The notes beneath the pieces were generated by a model. The model was not told where the DNA came from and ran no database searches. It saw only the letters and a program-made list of their open reading frames with translations. 64,000 nt of DNA from Anaplasmataceae bacterium AB001_6 (GTDB lineage: Bacteria; Pseudomonadota; Alphaproteobacteria; Rickettsiales; Anaplasmataceae). Both the position numbers and the translations under genes were made by a program. The stretch covers positions 186,001 through 250,000 of the forward strand of contig CP048228.1 in assembly GCA_020002265.1 (NCBI GenBank), in the 5' to 3' direction. Position 1 is the first letter of the stretch; every line of letters starts with the position of its first letter. This document shows, in pieces, positions 46,766 through 55,868 of this stretch.

Positions 46766-47278
46766 ATGGCCGAGATTCCGTCTAGTCTTAAGTTAGAGAA
46801 GGGTTCTAAGGAGTACAGTCTATTAGATAAGAAAATTGGCGCTAACATTAAGATATTGCGCAATATTAGAGGTTACAGCCAGAGCAGCATTGCAAGTGCG
46901 ATAGGGGTTACTTTTCAGCAATTTCAGAAATATGAATCAGGGGTGAACAGACTATATGTTAGTCGTTTGATGGCTATATGTAAGTTTTGTAATATATCGA
47001 TCATTGATTTCTTTTATAAATTACTTGGAGATATTGAAGCAGAGCTTAAAGATGATGTTGGAGAGCATCATCATATCAGTCACCGGAAGGGGAAAAATTC
47101 TATGGTATCGCTCAGTGATGCAGAGTTAGCTCCTAGAGATGGATTTGTATACGATTTTGATAGTGATTCGTTATCTAGATTGATTATGGGTTTTAAGAAT
47201 ATTCGTAGTCCGGTTTTGCGTAAGCAAATACTCGATCTTGTTGGAGAGATATCTTCTGTAGAACATAGCACAAGTTAA
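46766..47278 (+). CDS. XRE-family transcriptional regulator (EcxR/Tr1-like)
   Basis: 170 residues with a cro/cI helix-turn-helix (about 26-82: IGANIKILRNIRGYSQSSIA, then GVTFQQFQKYESGVNRL). A C-terminal part of about 85 residues has no known domain. This type is widespread in alphaproteobacteria. The Rickettsiales members include EcxR of Ehrlichia chaffeensis, which activates virB genes, and Tr1. It lies about 2.9 kb from the end of the T4SS-type cluster, but not adjacent. A T4SS regulatory role is inference. Confidence 0.82.
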   Translation: MAEIPSSLKLEKGSKEYSLLDKKIGANIKILRNIRGYSQSSIASAIGVTFQQFQKYESGVNRLYVSRLMAICKFCNISIIDFFYKLLGDIEAELKDDVGEHHHISHRKGKNSMVSLSDAELAPRDGFVYDFDSDSLSRLIMGFKNIRSPVLRKQILDLVGEISSVEHSTS

Positions 47279-47360
47279 TTTTTTTATTAACGTCTTTTAG
47301 CTGTAATTTTTCTTTTTTGTGTTAGCATATGAGATATTTTATAGATTTTTGTTTTGTGTT

Positions 47361-48326
47361 ATGTCTTCGCGAAAAAGAAAAGTAGGAAAAGTTGGAATAG
47401 TTGGCGCAGGAAATATCGGGGGAGTTCTAGCGCATATGATCATGATGCGTTTACTAGCAGATGTTGTTTTGCTTGATATAGATGCAGATGTTGTGAAAGG
47501 AAAGGCGATCGACATAATGTCGTCAGCACCAATTTTTGATAGCGGCGTAAAATTCTCTTTAAGTAATGATTATGCAGAATTGTCCGATGCAGATATAGTG
47601 GTTGTTACCGCTGGAATAGCTCGTAAACCTGGTATGTCACGTGATGATTTGGTAGATACAAATTTCAAGGTCATTGAGCAAGTTGCAAAAAAAATCAAAG
47701 ATTGTGCTAAAAATGAGCCTGTTGTTATTGTTGTTACCAATCCTTTGGATGTTATGACTTATGCAATGTGTAAAGTTACAGGTTTTTCATCCGATAAAGT
47801 ACTTGGAATGGCTGGAGAGCTTGATACTTCACGCTTTAAATATTTCCTTTCTGAAGAGTTAAACGTTAGTGTTGCTGATATACAAGCTACAGTTTTGGGT
47901 TGTCATGGTGATGCAATGGTTGCATTGCAATCTTGTTGTGCAATTGCTGGAAAGCCTATCTCAGATTACATAGCCAACGGAGATATTACTCAGAAGAGAT
48001 TTAATGAAATTGTTGAGCGTACTAAGAATGGTGGAGCAGAAATAGTTAAATATTTGAAATCTGGATCTGCATATTATGCTCCTGCCTCTTCGATATACGC
48101 AATGATAGAAGTCATATTGAATGATACTAACAATATATTGCCTTGTTCTACTTATGTTAAGGGAGAATATGGTTTGCCATCAGATATATATATTGGATTA
48201 CCGATCATGTTGAATGCTAATGGTAGGAAGAAGATAGTTAATATGAATATTACAAAAGAAGAGCAAGCAGAATTGGTAAAATCTGCTAAATCTGTTGAAG
48301 ATATGATACGTAAATTACCTTTATAA
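47361..48326 (+). CDS. mdh: Malate dehydrogenase
   Basis: NAD-dependent TCA enzyme of the LDH-like malate dehydrogenase group. About 321 residues from the ATG at 47361; the frame runs open to 47319, but those 14 residues are not family-like. The nucleotide-binding GIVGAGNIGG, the VTAGIARKPGMSRDDL loop with its substrate arginines, TNPLDVMTY, and the catalytic histidine in GCHGDAMV are present. Confidence 0.97.
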   Translation: MSSRKRKVGKVGIVGAGNIGGVLAHMIMMRLLADVVLLDIDADVVKGKAIDIMSSAPIFDSGVKFSLSNDYAELSDADIVVVTAGIARKPGMSRDDLVDTNFKVIEQVAKKIKDCAKNEPVVIVVTNPLDVMTYAMCKVTGFSSDKVLGMAGELDTSRFKYFLSEELNVSVADIQATVLGCHGDAMVALQSCCAIAGKPISDYIANGDITQKRFNEIVERTKNGGAEIVKYLKSGSAYYAPASSIYAMIEVILNDTNNILPCSTYVKGEYGLPSDIYIGLPIMLNANGRKKIVNMNITKEEQAELVKSAKSVEDMIRKLPL

Positions 48327-48422
48327 TTTTTGTACATATTGGCAATTTTGGGTTGATATATTTTTATTAAAATATTATCATTAGCGATAGTGTTTAGTTA
48401 AGTAACGCTTTATATTTATCTC

Positions 48423-51053
48423 ATGATTTCTGATATAATTCCCTTTTTCCAGAGGTCTTCCTCTTCTTCCTTTTATGATAGAGAAATCTTGGGTGGTAAA
48501 GGGGCTGGCCTTTGCGAAATGGTGGATTTGGGAATACCAGTGCCTCCTGGTTTTATAATAACTACAGGAGTATGTAAGAGGTTTTATTCTAAAGGCTCTC
48601 GTGTACTTGAAACTTCATTATTGAGTGATGTTAAAGTTCATATTGCAATGCTTGAAAAGCAATTGGGGAGATCATTTGGTTCTACTAATGATAATAATTT
48701 ACCTCTTGTTGTTTCCGTTAGATCAGGTGCTGTTTCTTCGATGCCCGGAATGATGGATACCATCTTGAATCTTGGATTAAATAGCAATACAGTTGAGGCT
48801 CTTGCAAGAAAAACAAATAAGAGATTTGCCTATGATTCTTATAGGCGTTTTATTCAAATGTACAGTTCGGTAGTTTTTGGTATTGCTATCGAATTTTTTG
48901 AAGATATTTTTGTGGATTTTAAATCCAATCTAGGTGTTACAGATGATTCTGCAATTTCAGCTGAATATTTACAGAAAATAATCGACTCATACAAAAAATT
49001 AGTAAAAAAACATACAGGAAAGGATTTCCCTGATGATGTATACGTACAACTTAATGGTGCCTTAAAAGCAGTCTTGAATTCATGGATGAATGAAAGAGCT
49101 ATATTTTATAGGAAGATGCATAACATCCCTGATGATGTTGGAACAGCCGTTATAGTTCAATCTATGGTCTATGGAAACCTAAATGATAATTCTGGATCAG
49201 GTGTAATTTTTAGTAGAGACCCTACCAATGGCAATGATATCATGATGGGAGAATATCTGATGTCAGCGCAAGGAGAAGATGTGGTATCTGGGATTAGAAC
49301 TCCTGTTGCACTCCATGATATGAAGAAATCAGATCCAAAAATATATGAGAATATTTTATCTGTAGTGAAATCTTTGGAGAATCACTATAAAGATATGCAG
49401 GACGTTGAATTTACAATTCAGGATGGTATGTTGTGGATCTTACAGACTCGTTCTGGAAAGCGATCAGCGGGTGCTGCTGTGAAGTTAGCGGTGGATTTTG
49501 TTAAGCAAGGTTTAATTGATAAAAAAGAAGCTATTAGGAGAATTTCATCTGAAGATTTAGAAGGAGTATTACATCCTGTTATTGATTATAAAAATCATGA
49601 TGCCGAATGTCTTGCAAAGGGTTTACCTGCTTCTCCAGGAGCCGTATTTGGAAGAGTGGTTTTTAATTCTGAGGATGCTATTAATAATCCTGATAATTTT
49701 GAATCCATAATATTGGTGAGAAATGATACCAGTCCTGAAGATATAGAAGGAATGAGTATTGCCAATGGAATTCTAACGGTCAATGGTGGTATGACTTCTC
49801 ATGCTGCAGTAGTCGCTAGAGGAATGGGAAGAGCTTGTGTTTGTGGAGTAGGGGATATTCATATAGATTGTTCGGATACTTTTTTTAAAACTGCTTCTGG
49901 CAAAGTTATCAAGTATGGAGATTTTATTACCATTGATGGAACGAAAGGCTATGTTCTAAATGGGAAGGTAGCAACAGAATCAGTGGCTATTTCTGACTGT
50001 TTGAAGGAATTTATAAGTTGGCTTGGGGATTATAGCAATATATCTGTTAGAGCTAATGCTGACACTATAGATGATACAAAATTATCGATAGATTTTGGAG
50101 CTGATGGAATCGGCTTATGTCGAACAGAGCATATGTTCTTCTCTAAGGAGCGTATTAATAAGATTAGGGAAATGATAATGTCAGATTCCCGTGAAAGTCG
50201 AGATCGTGCCCTTGCTAAACTAACACCCATGCAGAAAAAAGATTTTAAAGATATTTTAAGATCTTTGAATGGTAAAGCTTTAACTGTTAGACTTTTGGAT
50301 CCTCCATTACATGAATTTTTACCAAAAACTACTGAATCCATAAAGGCTTTGAGCATGGAAAGTGGTTTTACTGAACTTCAGATTAAAGATAGAATCACTT
50401 CTCTACATGAAATTAACCCTATGTTGGGATCAAGAGGATGTAGATTATCCATTGCATATCCTGAGATATACGGCATGCAAGTTGAAGCTTTGATGCTTGC
50501 TATAAAAGAACTAAAGGATCAAGAAAATATAATTATTGATTCTATTGAAGTAATGATTCCTTTTATTGTAAATGCTCAGGAATTTTACGTTATTAAATCA
50601 CAGCTTTGTAAGATTAGTGATAAATATGATGTTAAATGTTCATTTGGAAATATGATAGAAGTTCCAGCGGCTGTTATTAATGCTGGAGATATTGCTAAGT
50701 ATTCTGATTTTTTCAGTTTTGGAACCAATGATCTTACACAGACAGTATTAGCTCTTTCAAGAGATGATACCTCCTTTTTAATTAGCAAATATGTTGAAGA
50801 AGGAATATTCAAACACGACCCTTTCCAAGTAATAGATGAAAGCACTGTAGGTTTTATGATTAAAGAAGCTATTAGAAAGGGATTAGATAGTAATAGCAGT
50901 TTGAAAATAGGTATTTGTGGAGAACAAGCAGGTAATTTGCTTTCAATAAGGTTTTTATCTCAAATAAAGGGTATAGATTATTTATCTTGTTCCCCTTATA
51001 GAGTGCCTATTGCAAAATTAGCACTTGCCAAAATAGGTATTAATGATGATTAA
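48423..51053 (+). CDS. ppdK: Pyruvate, phosphate dikinase
   Basis: Interconverts pyruvate, ATP and phosphate with PEP, AMP and pyrophosphate; used for gluconeogenesis in Rickettsiales. 876 residues, normal length. Visible: the ATP-grasp start GGKGAGLCEMVDLGIPVPPG, the phosphohistidine loop NGGMTSHAAVVARGMGRACV (His near 458), and the C-terminal PEP-binding barrel with SFGTNDLTQT and catalytic Cys in IGICGEQAGN (about 831). Confidence 0.98.
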   Translation: MISDIIPFFQRSSSSSFYDREILGGKGAGLCEMVDLGIPVPPGFIITTGVCKRFYSKGSRVLETSLLSDVKVHIAMLEKQLGRSFGSTNDNNLPLVVSVRSGAVSSMPGMMDTILNLGLNSNTVEALARKTNKRFAYDSYRRFIQMYSSVVFGIAIEFFEDIFVDFKSNLGVTDDSAISAEYLQKIIDSYKKLVKKHTGKDFPDDVYVQLNGALKAVLNSWMNERAIFYRKMHNIPDDVGTAVIVQSMVYGNLNDNSGSGVIFSRDPTNGNDIMMGEYLMSAQGEDVVSGIRTPVALHDMKKSDPKIYENILSVVKSLENHYKDMQDVEFTIQDGMLWILQTRSGKRSAGAAVKLAVDFVKQGLIDKKEAIRRISSEDLEGVLHPVIDYKNHDAECLAKGLPASPGAVFGRVVFNSEDAINNPDNFESIILVRNDTSPEDIEGMSIANGILTVNGGMTSHAAVVARGMGRACVCGVGDIHIDCSDTFFKTASGKVIKYGDFITIDGTKGYVLNGKVATESVAISDCLKEFISWLGDYSNISVRANADTIDDTKLSIDFGADGIGLCRTEHMFFSKERINKIREMIMSDSRESRDRALAKLTPMQKKDFKDILRSLNGKALTVRLLDPPLHEFLPKTTESIKALSMESGFTELQIKDRITSLHEINPMLGSRGCRLSIAYPEIYGMQVEALMLAIKELKDQENIIIDSIEVMIPFIVNAQEFYVIKSQLCKISDKYDVKCSFGNMIEVPAAVINAGDIAKYSDFFSFGTNDLTQTVLALSRDDTSFLISKYVEEGIFKHDPFQVIDESTVGFMIKEAIRKGLDSNSSLKIGICGEQAGNLLSIRFLSQIKGIDYLSCSPYRVPIAKLALAKIGINDD

Positions 51054-51070
51054 TAACCAATTGATTTAAA

Positions 51071-53488
51071 GTGATTTATTATCATTGCTTAGGTAAAAAA
51101 AATGAGACTTATCTTGATTCTTTAAAGATTTACCTGAGTGAGGGATTTTTATCATCTAGAGATCAAGCTTTACAGACAAAAATCATTGTTCCAAACGGCT
51201 ATTGGGCGTCTTTTATAACAAGAGAGTTGTCATCTACAGGAGTTTCTTCTATCATTCCTCAAATTCTGACTCTGAGAGATTTGTATGATAATTATCATAT
51301 ATCATTGGGTCATTCAGTGCATTTTCGATGGTTTAATCGATTATGGTATATGAGAAATTTACTATCTGAAAATGATTCTGGATTATTGATGTCCTACTCA
51401 GAGCTTTTTTCCCTTATCAAGCGTTTTGATAAAAATAGTGATGCTTGTCTATCTTTGGGAAAATATACAGATTTTTTCCAGAGATTTTTTGAACATAATC
51501 TTTATTTTTGTAATAAGAAATTTCGTGAATTGTCCATACTTAGCTTTTTAGATAAATTATCCTCAAATGTTGCAGTATATTTTATAGGCTTTGATGATCG
51601 CAGTTTTGATATTGTTAATTGCATTCTACATAATCTAACCAATATAAAAAATAAAATAGTGTTTGTTCTGGGAAGGGTGCCTTCTAAAGAGCTGATAAAG
51701 AAATTTGATTTAGCCAATTTCGATTTCATACAATATGAAAATAACAAAGTTGGCTCTTGTTATATTGAGCAGTGTTATCAGAAGATATTTAACCCTCATA
51801 TAAAAGAGGATGTGAATGTATTCTCAGAAAATCTGTCTTATATTTCTTGTGATAATACCAATCAAATTTCTAGAGTCGTTAGCTATCTTCTGCATAATGA
51901 TATGAAAAAAAAGGTGCAGTCTGCGATAGTTAGTAATAACAATATTATTGTTGATAAATTATCGGTTGATTGTCGCAATCTTGGAATTTCCCTTTGTTAT
52001 AAAAGGCCTTTAGTTTCTCATGCAGATGCCAAACTTATGTTATCTCTTTTAGATTATGTTATTCATTTTGGCGATAAATTATATTTTTCTAGTATTATCG
52101 AAAATTATAATGTTAGACAGATTCTTTCTTCTGAAGTATTAGCAGAGATTGATAAATTCTATTTACATTCAATCACTAATAAATTGGAAAATTCGAAGAG
52201 TGATTTGAGTCTTCAAGCTTGTGCTTTTATGGATGATATAATCCATTTTAAATCAAAATCAGAAGCGTTAGATAAAAATAATTTACTGGATTACTATATT
52301 CTTTTTCTTAGAGAATATTTGGTTAATCAAGACAGTAAAGTAATAGAGATACTCTGTCAGATGGCGCTTTCAGGTTATAAGATAACTAATGTTATAGAGT
52401 ATAAGCAATTATTAGAGGTTATCTTTAGATTTACGGATTATGCTGTTAATGATGATAAAAAAGACTCAATAACGTGTTTTGGATTTTCTCAAGCGAATCT
52501 TATATCCTACGATAAAATTTATATACTAGATAGCAGTATCAATTTTGTTGATGTAAATGAAATAGATTCTATACGTAATATTATCTATTTATTGTGTAGC
52601 GGGATAGAGCTAGTTTTCATTAATGAAGAAGGGGCTATCTTGCATGATGTAATATCAAATCTGAAATTAATATCAGAAGATATCACGGATTATTGGCGTT
52701 GTTTTGATGAATATCAATTTAATGTTAAAAGAGAAACTGTTCAGTATAAAAGATTTGAATATCAACTGTCTGCTAATCCAGAAGTAGAGTATAGACCAAA
52801 AAGAGTCACCAGTACTATGATCTCAGTTTTGATGCAGGATCCTTATCTTTTTTATGAGCGCTATATATTAGGAATTGATGAGATAAAAGAAGTTGTGCAA
52901 TCACCTGATAATAAACATATTGGTACAGCAATACATAGTGCAATTGAGTATATTACAAAAAACAAGATTATTCATCAACAAGAGATTAATAAGCTATTTT
53001 ATGGCTTTATTGATGATTGTCAGGATGAATATAGATTTATTGGTAGCTTATGGAAAAATAAAATAGACATGATGTCTAAGCATTTTTATCAATTTAATCT
53101 GCAAAGGATGGCTATGATTAGTAATGTCAAAGTAGAAGAAAAGTATAGCTTTAATATTGATAATATTATTATTGATGTCCGCTGTGATAGAGTGGAAGAA
53201 TTAAAAGATAGTTTGGCTTTAAATATTATAGATTTCAAAATGAGTACAATACCATCAAAAAAATCCGTGGAAGAGTTTTTGGAACCTCAATTGTTATTAC
53301 AAGCTATGGCTGTTAAGCAGATAACAGATAAAGATGTTTGCTACGTGAATTATTATTCCTTATTAAAAAATAAAACGGTTACTGTGGCTATTTGTGATGA
53401 AATGATGGATAATTTTAGGATCAAAATGAGTAGATTGCTGAAGCATTATCTACTTGAAAGAAATGAGTTTAAGAGGTTTATTCTATAA
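51071..53488 (+). CDS. addB: AddB-like double-strand-break repair nuclease
   Basis: 805 residues, GTG start, 17 bp after ppdK. The C-terminus carries a PD-(D/E)XK nuclease core: the STMISVLMQDPYLFYERYIL entry, GTAIHSAIEY, NIIDFKMST (active-site D and K) and EPQLLLQAMA. The N-terminal part is long, alpha/beta, and lacks a Walker A motif, as in alphaproteobacterial AddB, the partner of the AddA helicase-nuclease. addA is not in the window, so the assignment rests on domain plan and length. Confidence 0.8.
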   Translation: MIYYHCLGKKNETYLDSLKIYLSEGFLSSRDQALQTKIIVPNGYWASFITRELSSTGVSSIIPQILTLRDLYDNYHISLGHSVHFRWFNRLWYMRNLLSENDSGLLMSYSELFSLIKRFDKNSDACLSLGKYTDFFQRFFEHNLYFCNKKFRELSILSFLDKLSSNVAVYFIGFDDRSFDIVNCILHNLTNIKNKIVFVLGRVPSKELIKKFDLANFDFIQYENNKVGSCYIEQCYQKIFNPHIKEDVNVFSENLSYISCDNTNQISRVVSYLLHNDMKKKVQSAIVSNNNIIVDKLSVDCRNLGISLCYKRPLVSHADAKLMLSLLDYVIHFGDKLYFSSIIENYNVRQILSSEVLAEIDKFYLHSITNKLENSKSDLSLQACAFMDDIIHFKSKSEALDKNNLLDYYILFLREYLVNQDSKVIEILCQMALSGYKITNVIEYKQLLEVIFRFTDYAVNDDKKDSITCFGFSQANLISYDKIYILDSSINFVDVNEIDSIRNIIYLLCSGIELVFINEEGAILHDVISNLKLISEDITDYWRCFDEYQFNVKRETVQYKRFEYQLSANPEVEYRPKRVTSTMISVLMQDPYLFYERYILGIDEIKEVVQSPDNKHIGTAIHSAIEYITKNKIIHQQEINKLFYGFIDDCQDEYRFIGSLWKNKIDMMSKHFYQFNLQRMAMISNVKVEEKYSFNIDNIIIDVRCDRVEELKDSLALNIIDFKMSTIPSKKSVEEFLEPQLLLQAMAVKQITDKDVCYVNYYSLLKNKTVTVAICDEMMDNFRIKMSRLLKHYLLERNEFKRFIL

Positions 53489-53495
53489 GATTAAA

Positions 53496-54335
53496 ATGAA
53501 TAGTAGTGTTTTTAAGCAAGATGATAAAGTACTTTTGGTCTCTGAAGATAGGAAAAAGTGGGTAATCTCTTTGAGTGCAGGGGCTGTTTTCCATACAAAT
53601 AAGGGTTTCATTTCTCATGATGACCTAATAGGTCTCCCTTATGGTTCTTTTATTAAAACTCACAAAGATAAAACTTACCTTGTCGTCCAGCCAACTTTAA
53701 GTGACTTAATATTACATGGAATAAAACGAGGTGGGCAGATAATATATCCAAGTGATTTGAGTTTTATTATGCAAATTATGAATATTACTGAGTGTGATAA
53801 AGTTATAGAAGCAGGTAGTGGTAGTGGTTCTACTAGCATTTTTTTAGCTAAAAATATGATAAAAAGTGGTGCAAAGATATATAGCTATGAAATTAGAGAA
53901 GATATGCTAAAAGTTGCTCGAGAGAATGTTGCATTTTGTGACTTGTCAGAGAAGGTGGAATTTATTTGTAGAGATGTTATGAATGATGGTTTCACGCATA
54001 ATGATGCCGATGCAATATTTATTGATCTGCCAAAAGCTTATAATGCAATCCCAAAATGTTTTGAAGCATTGCGTGATGGCGGTGTGATATGTGTTTTTAC
54101 TGTTACTACCAATGATAGCGCTGATATTATAAGAAATTTAAAAGAAAGTGGATTTCACATGATAGAAATGTGTGAGATATTAGTGCGTTATTATCGTACA
54201 ATTGCTAACAGACTAAGACCAAATGATAGAATGGTTGCTCATACTGGATATATAATATCTGCCCGTAAAACTGTAAAAAAAGAAGGTGATTCTTGGGTTC
54301 CTGTTGATAGCAAAGGAAGAGAAATTGATTTCTAA
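53496..54335 (+). CDS. trmI: tRNA (adenine-58-N1)-methyltransferase, TrmI family
   Basis: S-adenosylmethionine-dependent enzyme forming m1A58 in the T-loop of tRNA. About 279 residues from the ATG at 53496, 7 bp after the addB stop. The frame stays open upstream inside addB. Domains: an N-terminal beta domain (to about 70), then the Rossmann core with VIEAGSGSGSTSIFLAKNM, SYEIREDMLKVARENV and AIFIDLPKAYNAI. The C-terminus RNLKESGFHMIEMCEILVRY is typical. Confidence 0.93.
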   Translation: MNSSVFKQDDKVLLVSEDRKKWVISLSAGAVFHTNKGFISHDDLIGLPYGSFIKTHKDKTYLVVQPTLSDLILHGIKRGGQIIYPSDLSFIMQIMNITECDKVIEAGSGSGSTSIFLAKNMIKSGAKIYSYEIREDMLKVARENVAFCDLSEKVEFICRDVMNDGFTHNDADAIFIDLPKAYNAIPKCFEALRDGGVICVFTVTTNDSADIIRNLKESGFHMIEMCEILVRYYRTIANRLRPNDRMVAHTGYIISARKTVKKEGDSWVPVDSKGREIDF

Positions 54336-54339
54336 TATT

Positions 54340-55848
54340 CTATTTTTTGTTTTTTAAAAAATTTTTTGACACTAAAAATATAGTGATGAATATTAAGAAT
54401 AATTCGAAATATTTCCCGTATTTATAATATATACTTCTTTTTTTTGGTTTCTTGGGAATTAAATGATCTATATATCCATTTTTTTCTATATCCAGCATTT
54501 TCATCACTATCCCATATGCATCTATGATGAACGATTCTCCATTCACCGTACTGTTTAAAATTGGTAGCCTGTTTTCTATTGCTCTTACTTTAGCTAACTC
54601 TATATATTGTTTACGTATCATTTGATTATTATTGTACCAGCTTTGATTTGCTATATTAACTATTAGATCAGTATCTTGAGGAACGTAATCTTGAAATGCA
54701 ATATCAAAACATATACTAGGCTTTATCTTTAATGGGAATTTTGTGTCAAAAGCTTTTGTCTTATCTGTACCAGCATCAATTGCTCCTGTAACTGTCTTAT
54801 CATTTTTTACAAATTTTTTATAAATTTTTGTGAATGGTATTTTTTCTCCAAAAGGTACAGGATGTATTTTGTTATATAAATCAACTATCTTACCTTTCTT
54901 ATCAACCATCATCATACTGGAATAGATTTTCTCATTCTGTTTTTTAAAGGCACCGGCAATTAAATAGTTATCTATTATATTGTTGATATCCTTTCTATAT
55001 TTAAAGATGTCATAATTATTCTTAATTAGGATATTCATTGATCCTTCTGGCCATATTAAAAGATCTATCTTTGATATCTTGTTTTGAATAGATAGCTCCG
55101 TACTTTTTTTCGTTGATTGTAAAGCACATTGATAATCAGAGTATTTACATCGTAGATTAGGCTGTACAATACGCGTAGTATGATCTGTGAATTCTGTAGG
55201 AGGAATAAAGCTAAGATATTGCGACAGATTTACTATTGCTATAATAACAATAATATAAGAAACAATGAGATGGTTATATTTTTTAGATTGTAAATGCGCC
55301 AAATATCCGGGTATTACAGCAATAAAATAAGTGAGAAAATTTGCACCATTTATCCCAACTATACTGTTAATTTGTGCCAGATTATCTGTTTTTAACAGAG
55401 CATAACCTATATATCCCCACGGCATATTAATAAATTGTGTTGAACGTATATATTCTGTTATTGTGAATATTAAAGCAAATAGTAAAGGACTATTTTGACC
55501 TTGTAGTCTAAATATTAATGTGGGTATCCCATATGATAAACCAAGTATAATATAAGCAATTGGCATCATAATTATGAAAAATGTGAAGTCATTTTCAATT
55601 AATGGAATGAGTATCCAATGCATACAGACCAAGAAATATCCTGTGCCAAATATCGTGCCCATTATAAAAGATTCTCTAGGTGTTTTTTTTGTTATTAAGA
55701 CAAAATATATTGAGAGTACAAATATAGATATAAAAATATGATAAGGTGTTTGACTAAGATGCAAGGCTAAGCCTAAGAAAAAACAGAGTATGTAAATCAA
55801 ATAATTTTTTATTGTAAATAGATGTCTAATTTTTATACTTGCTATCAT
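54340..55848 (-). CDS. lnt: Apolipoprotein N-acyltransferase
   Basis: Adds the third acyl chain to lipoproteins in the inner membrane. 502 residues: about seven hydrophobic segments, then a nitrilase-type domain. The catalytic triad is visible as Glu in LLIWPEGS (about 269), Lys in FGEKIPF (about 332) and Cys in PSICFDIAF (about 380). These positions match well-studied Lnt. It is 20 bp downstream of the AsmA-like gene. Together with lspA and the LolC/E permease it completes the lipoprotein route. Confidence 0.95.
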   Translation of the reverse strand: MIASIKIRHLFTIKNYLIYILCFFLGLALHLSQTPYHIFISIFVLSIYFVLITKKTPRESFIMGTIFGTGYFLVCMHWILIPLIENDFTFFIIMMPIAYIILGLSYGIPTLIFRLQGQNSPLLFALIFTITEYIRSTQFINMPWGYIGYALLKTDNLAQINSIVGINGANFLTYFIAVIPGYLAHLQSKKYNHLIVSYIIVIIAIVNLSQYLSFIPPTEFTDHTTRIVQPNLRCKYSDYQCALQSTKKSTELSIQNKISKIDLLIWPEGSMNILIKNNYDIFKYRKDINNIIDNYLIAGAFKKQNEKIYSSMMMVDKKGKIVDLYNKIHPVPFGEKIPFTKIYKKFVKNDKTVTGAIDAGTDKTKAFDTKFPLKIKPSICFDIAFQDYVPQDTDLIVNIANQSWYNNNQMIRKQYIELAKVRAIENRLPILNSTVNGESFIIDAYGIVMKMLDIEKNGYIDHLIPKKPKKRSIYYKYGKYFELFLIFITIFLVSKNFLKNKK

Positions 55849-55868
55849 GATTAAGTTTACTATATGTT

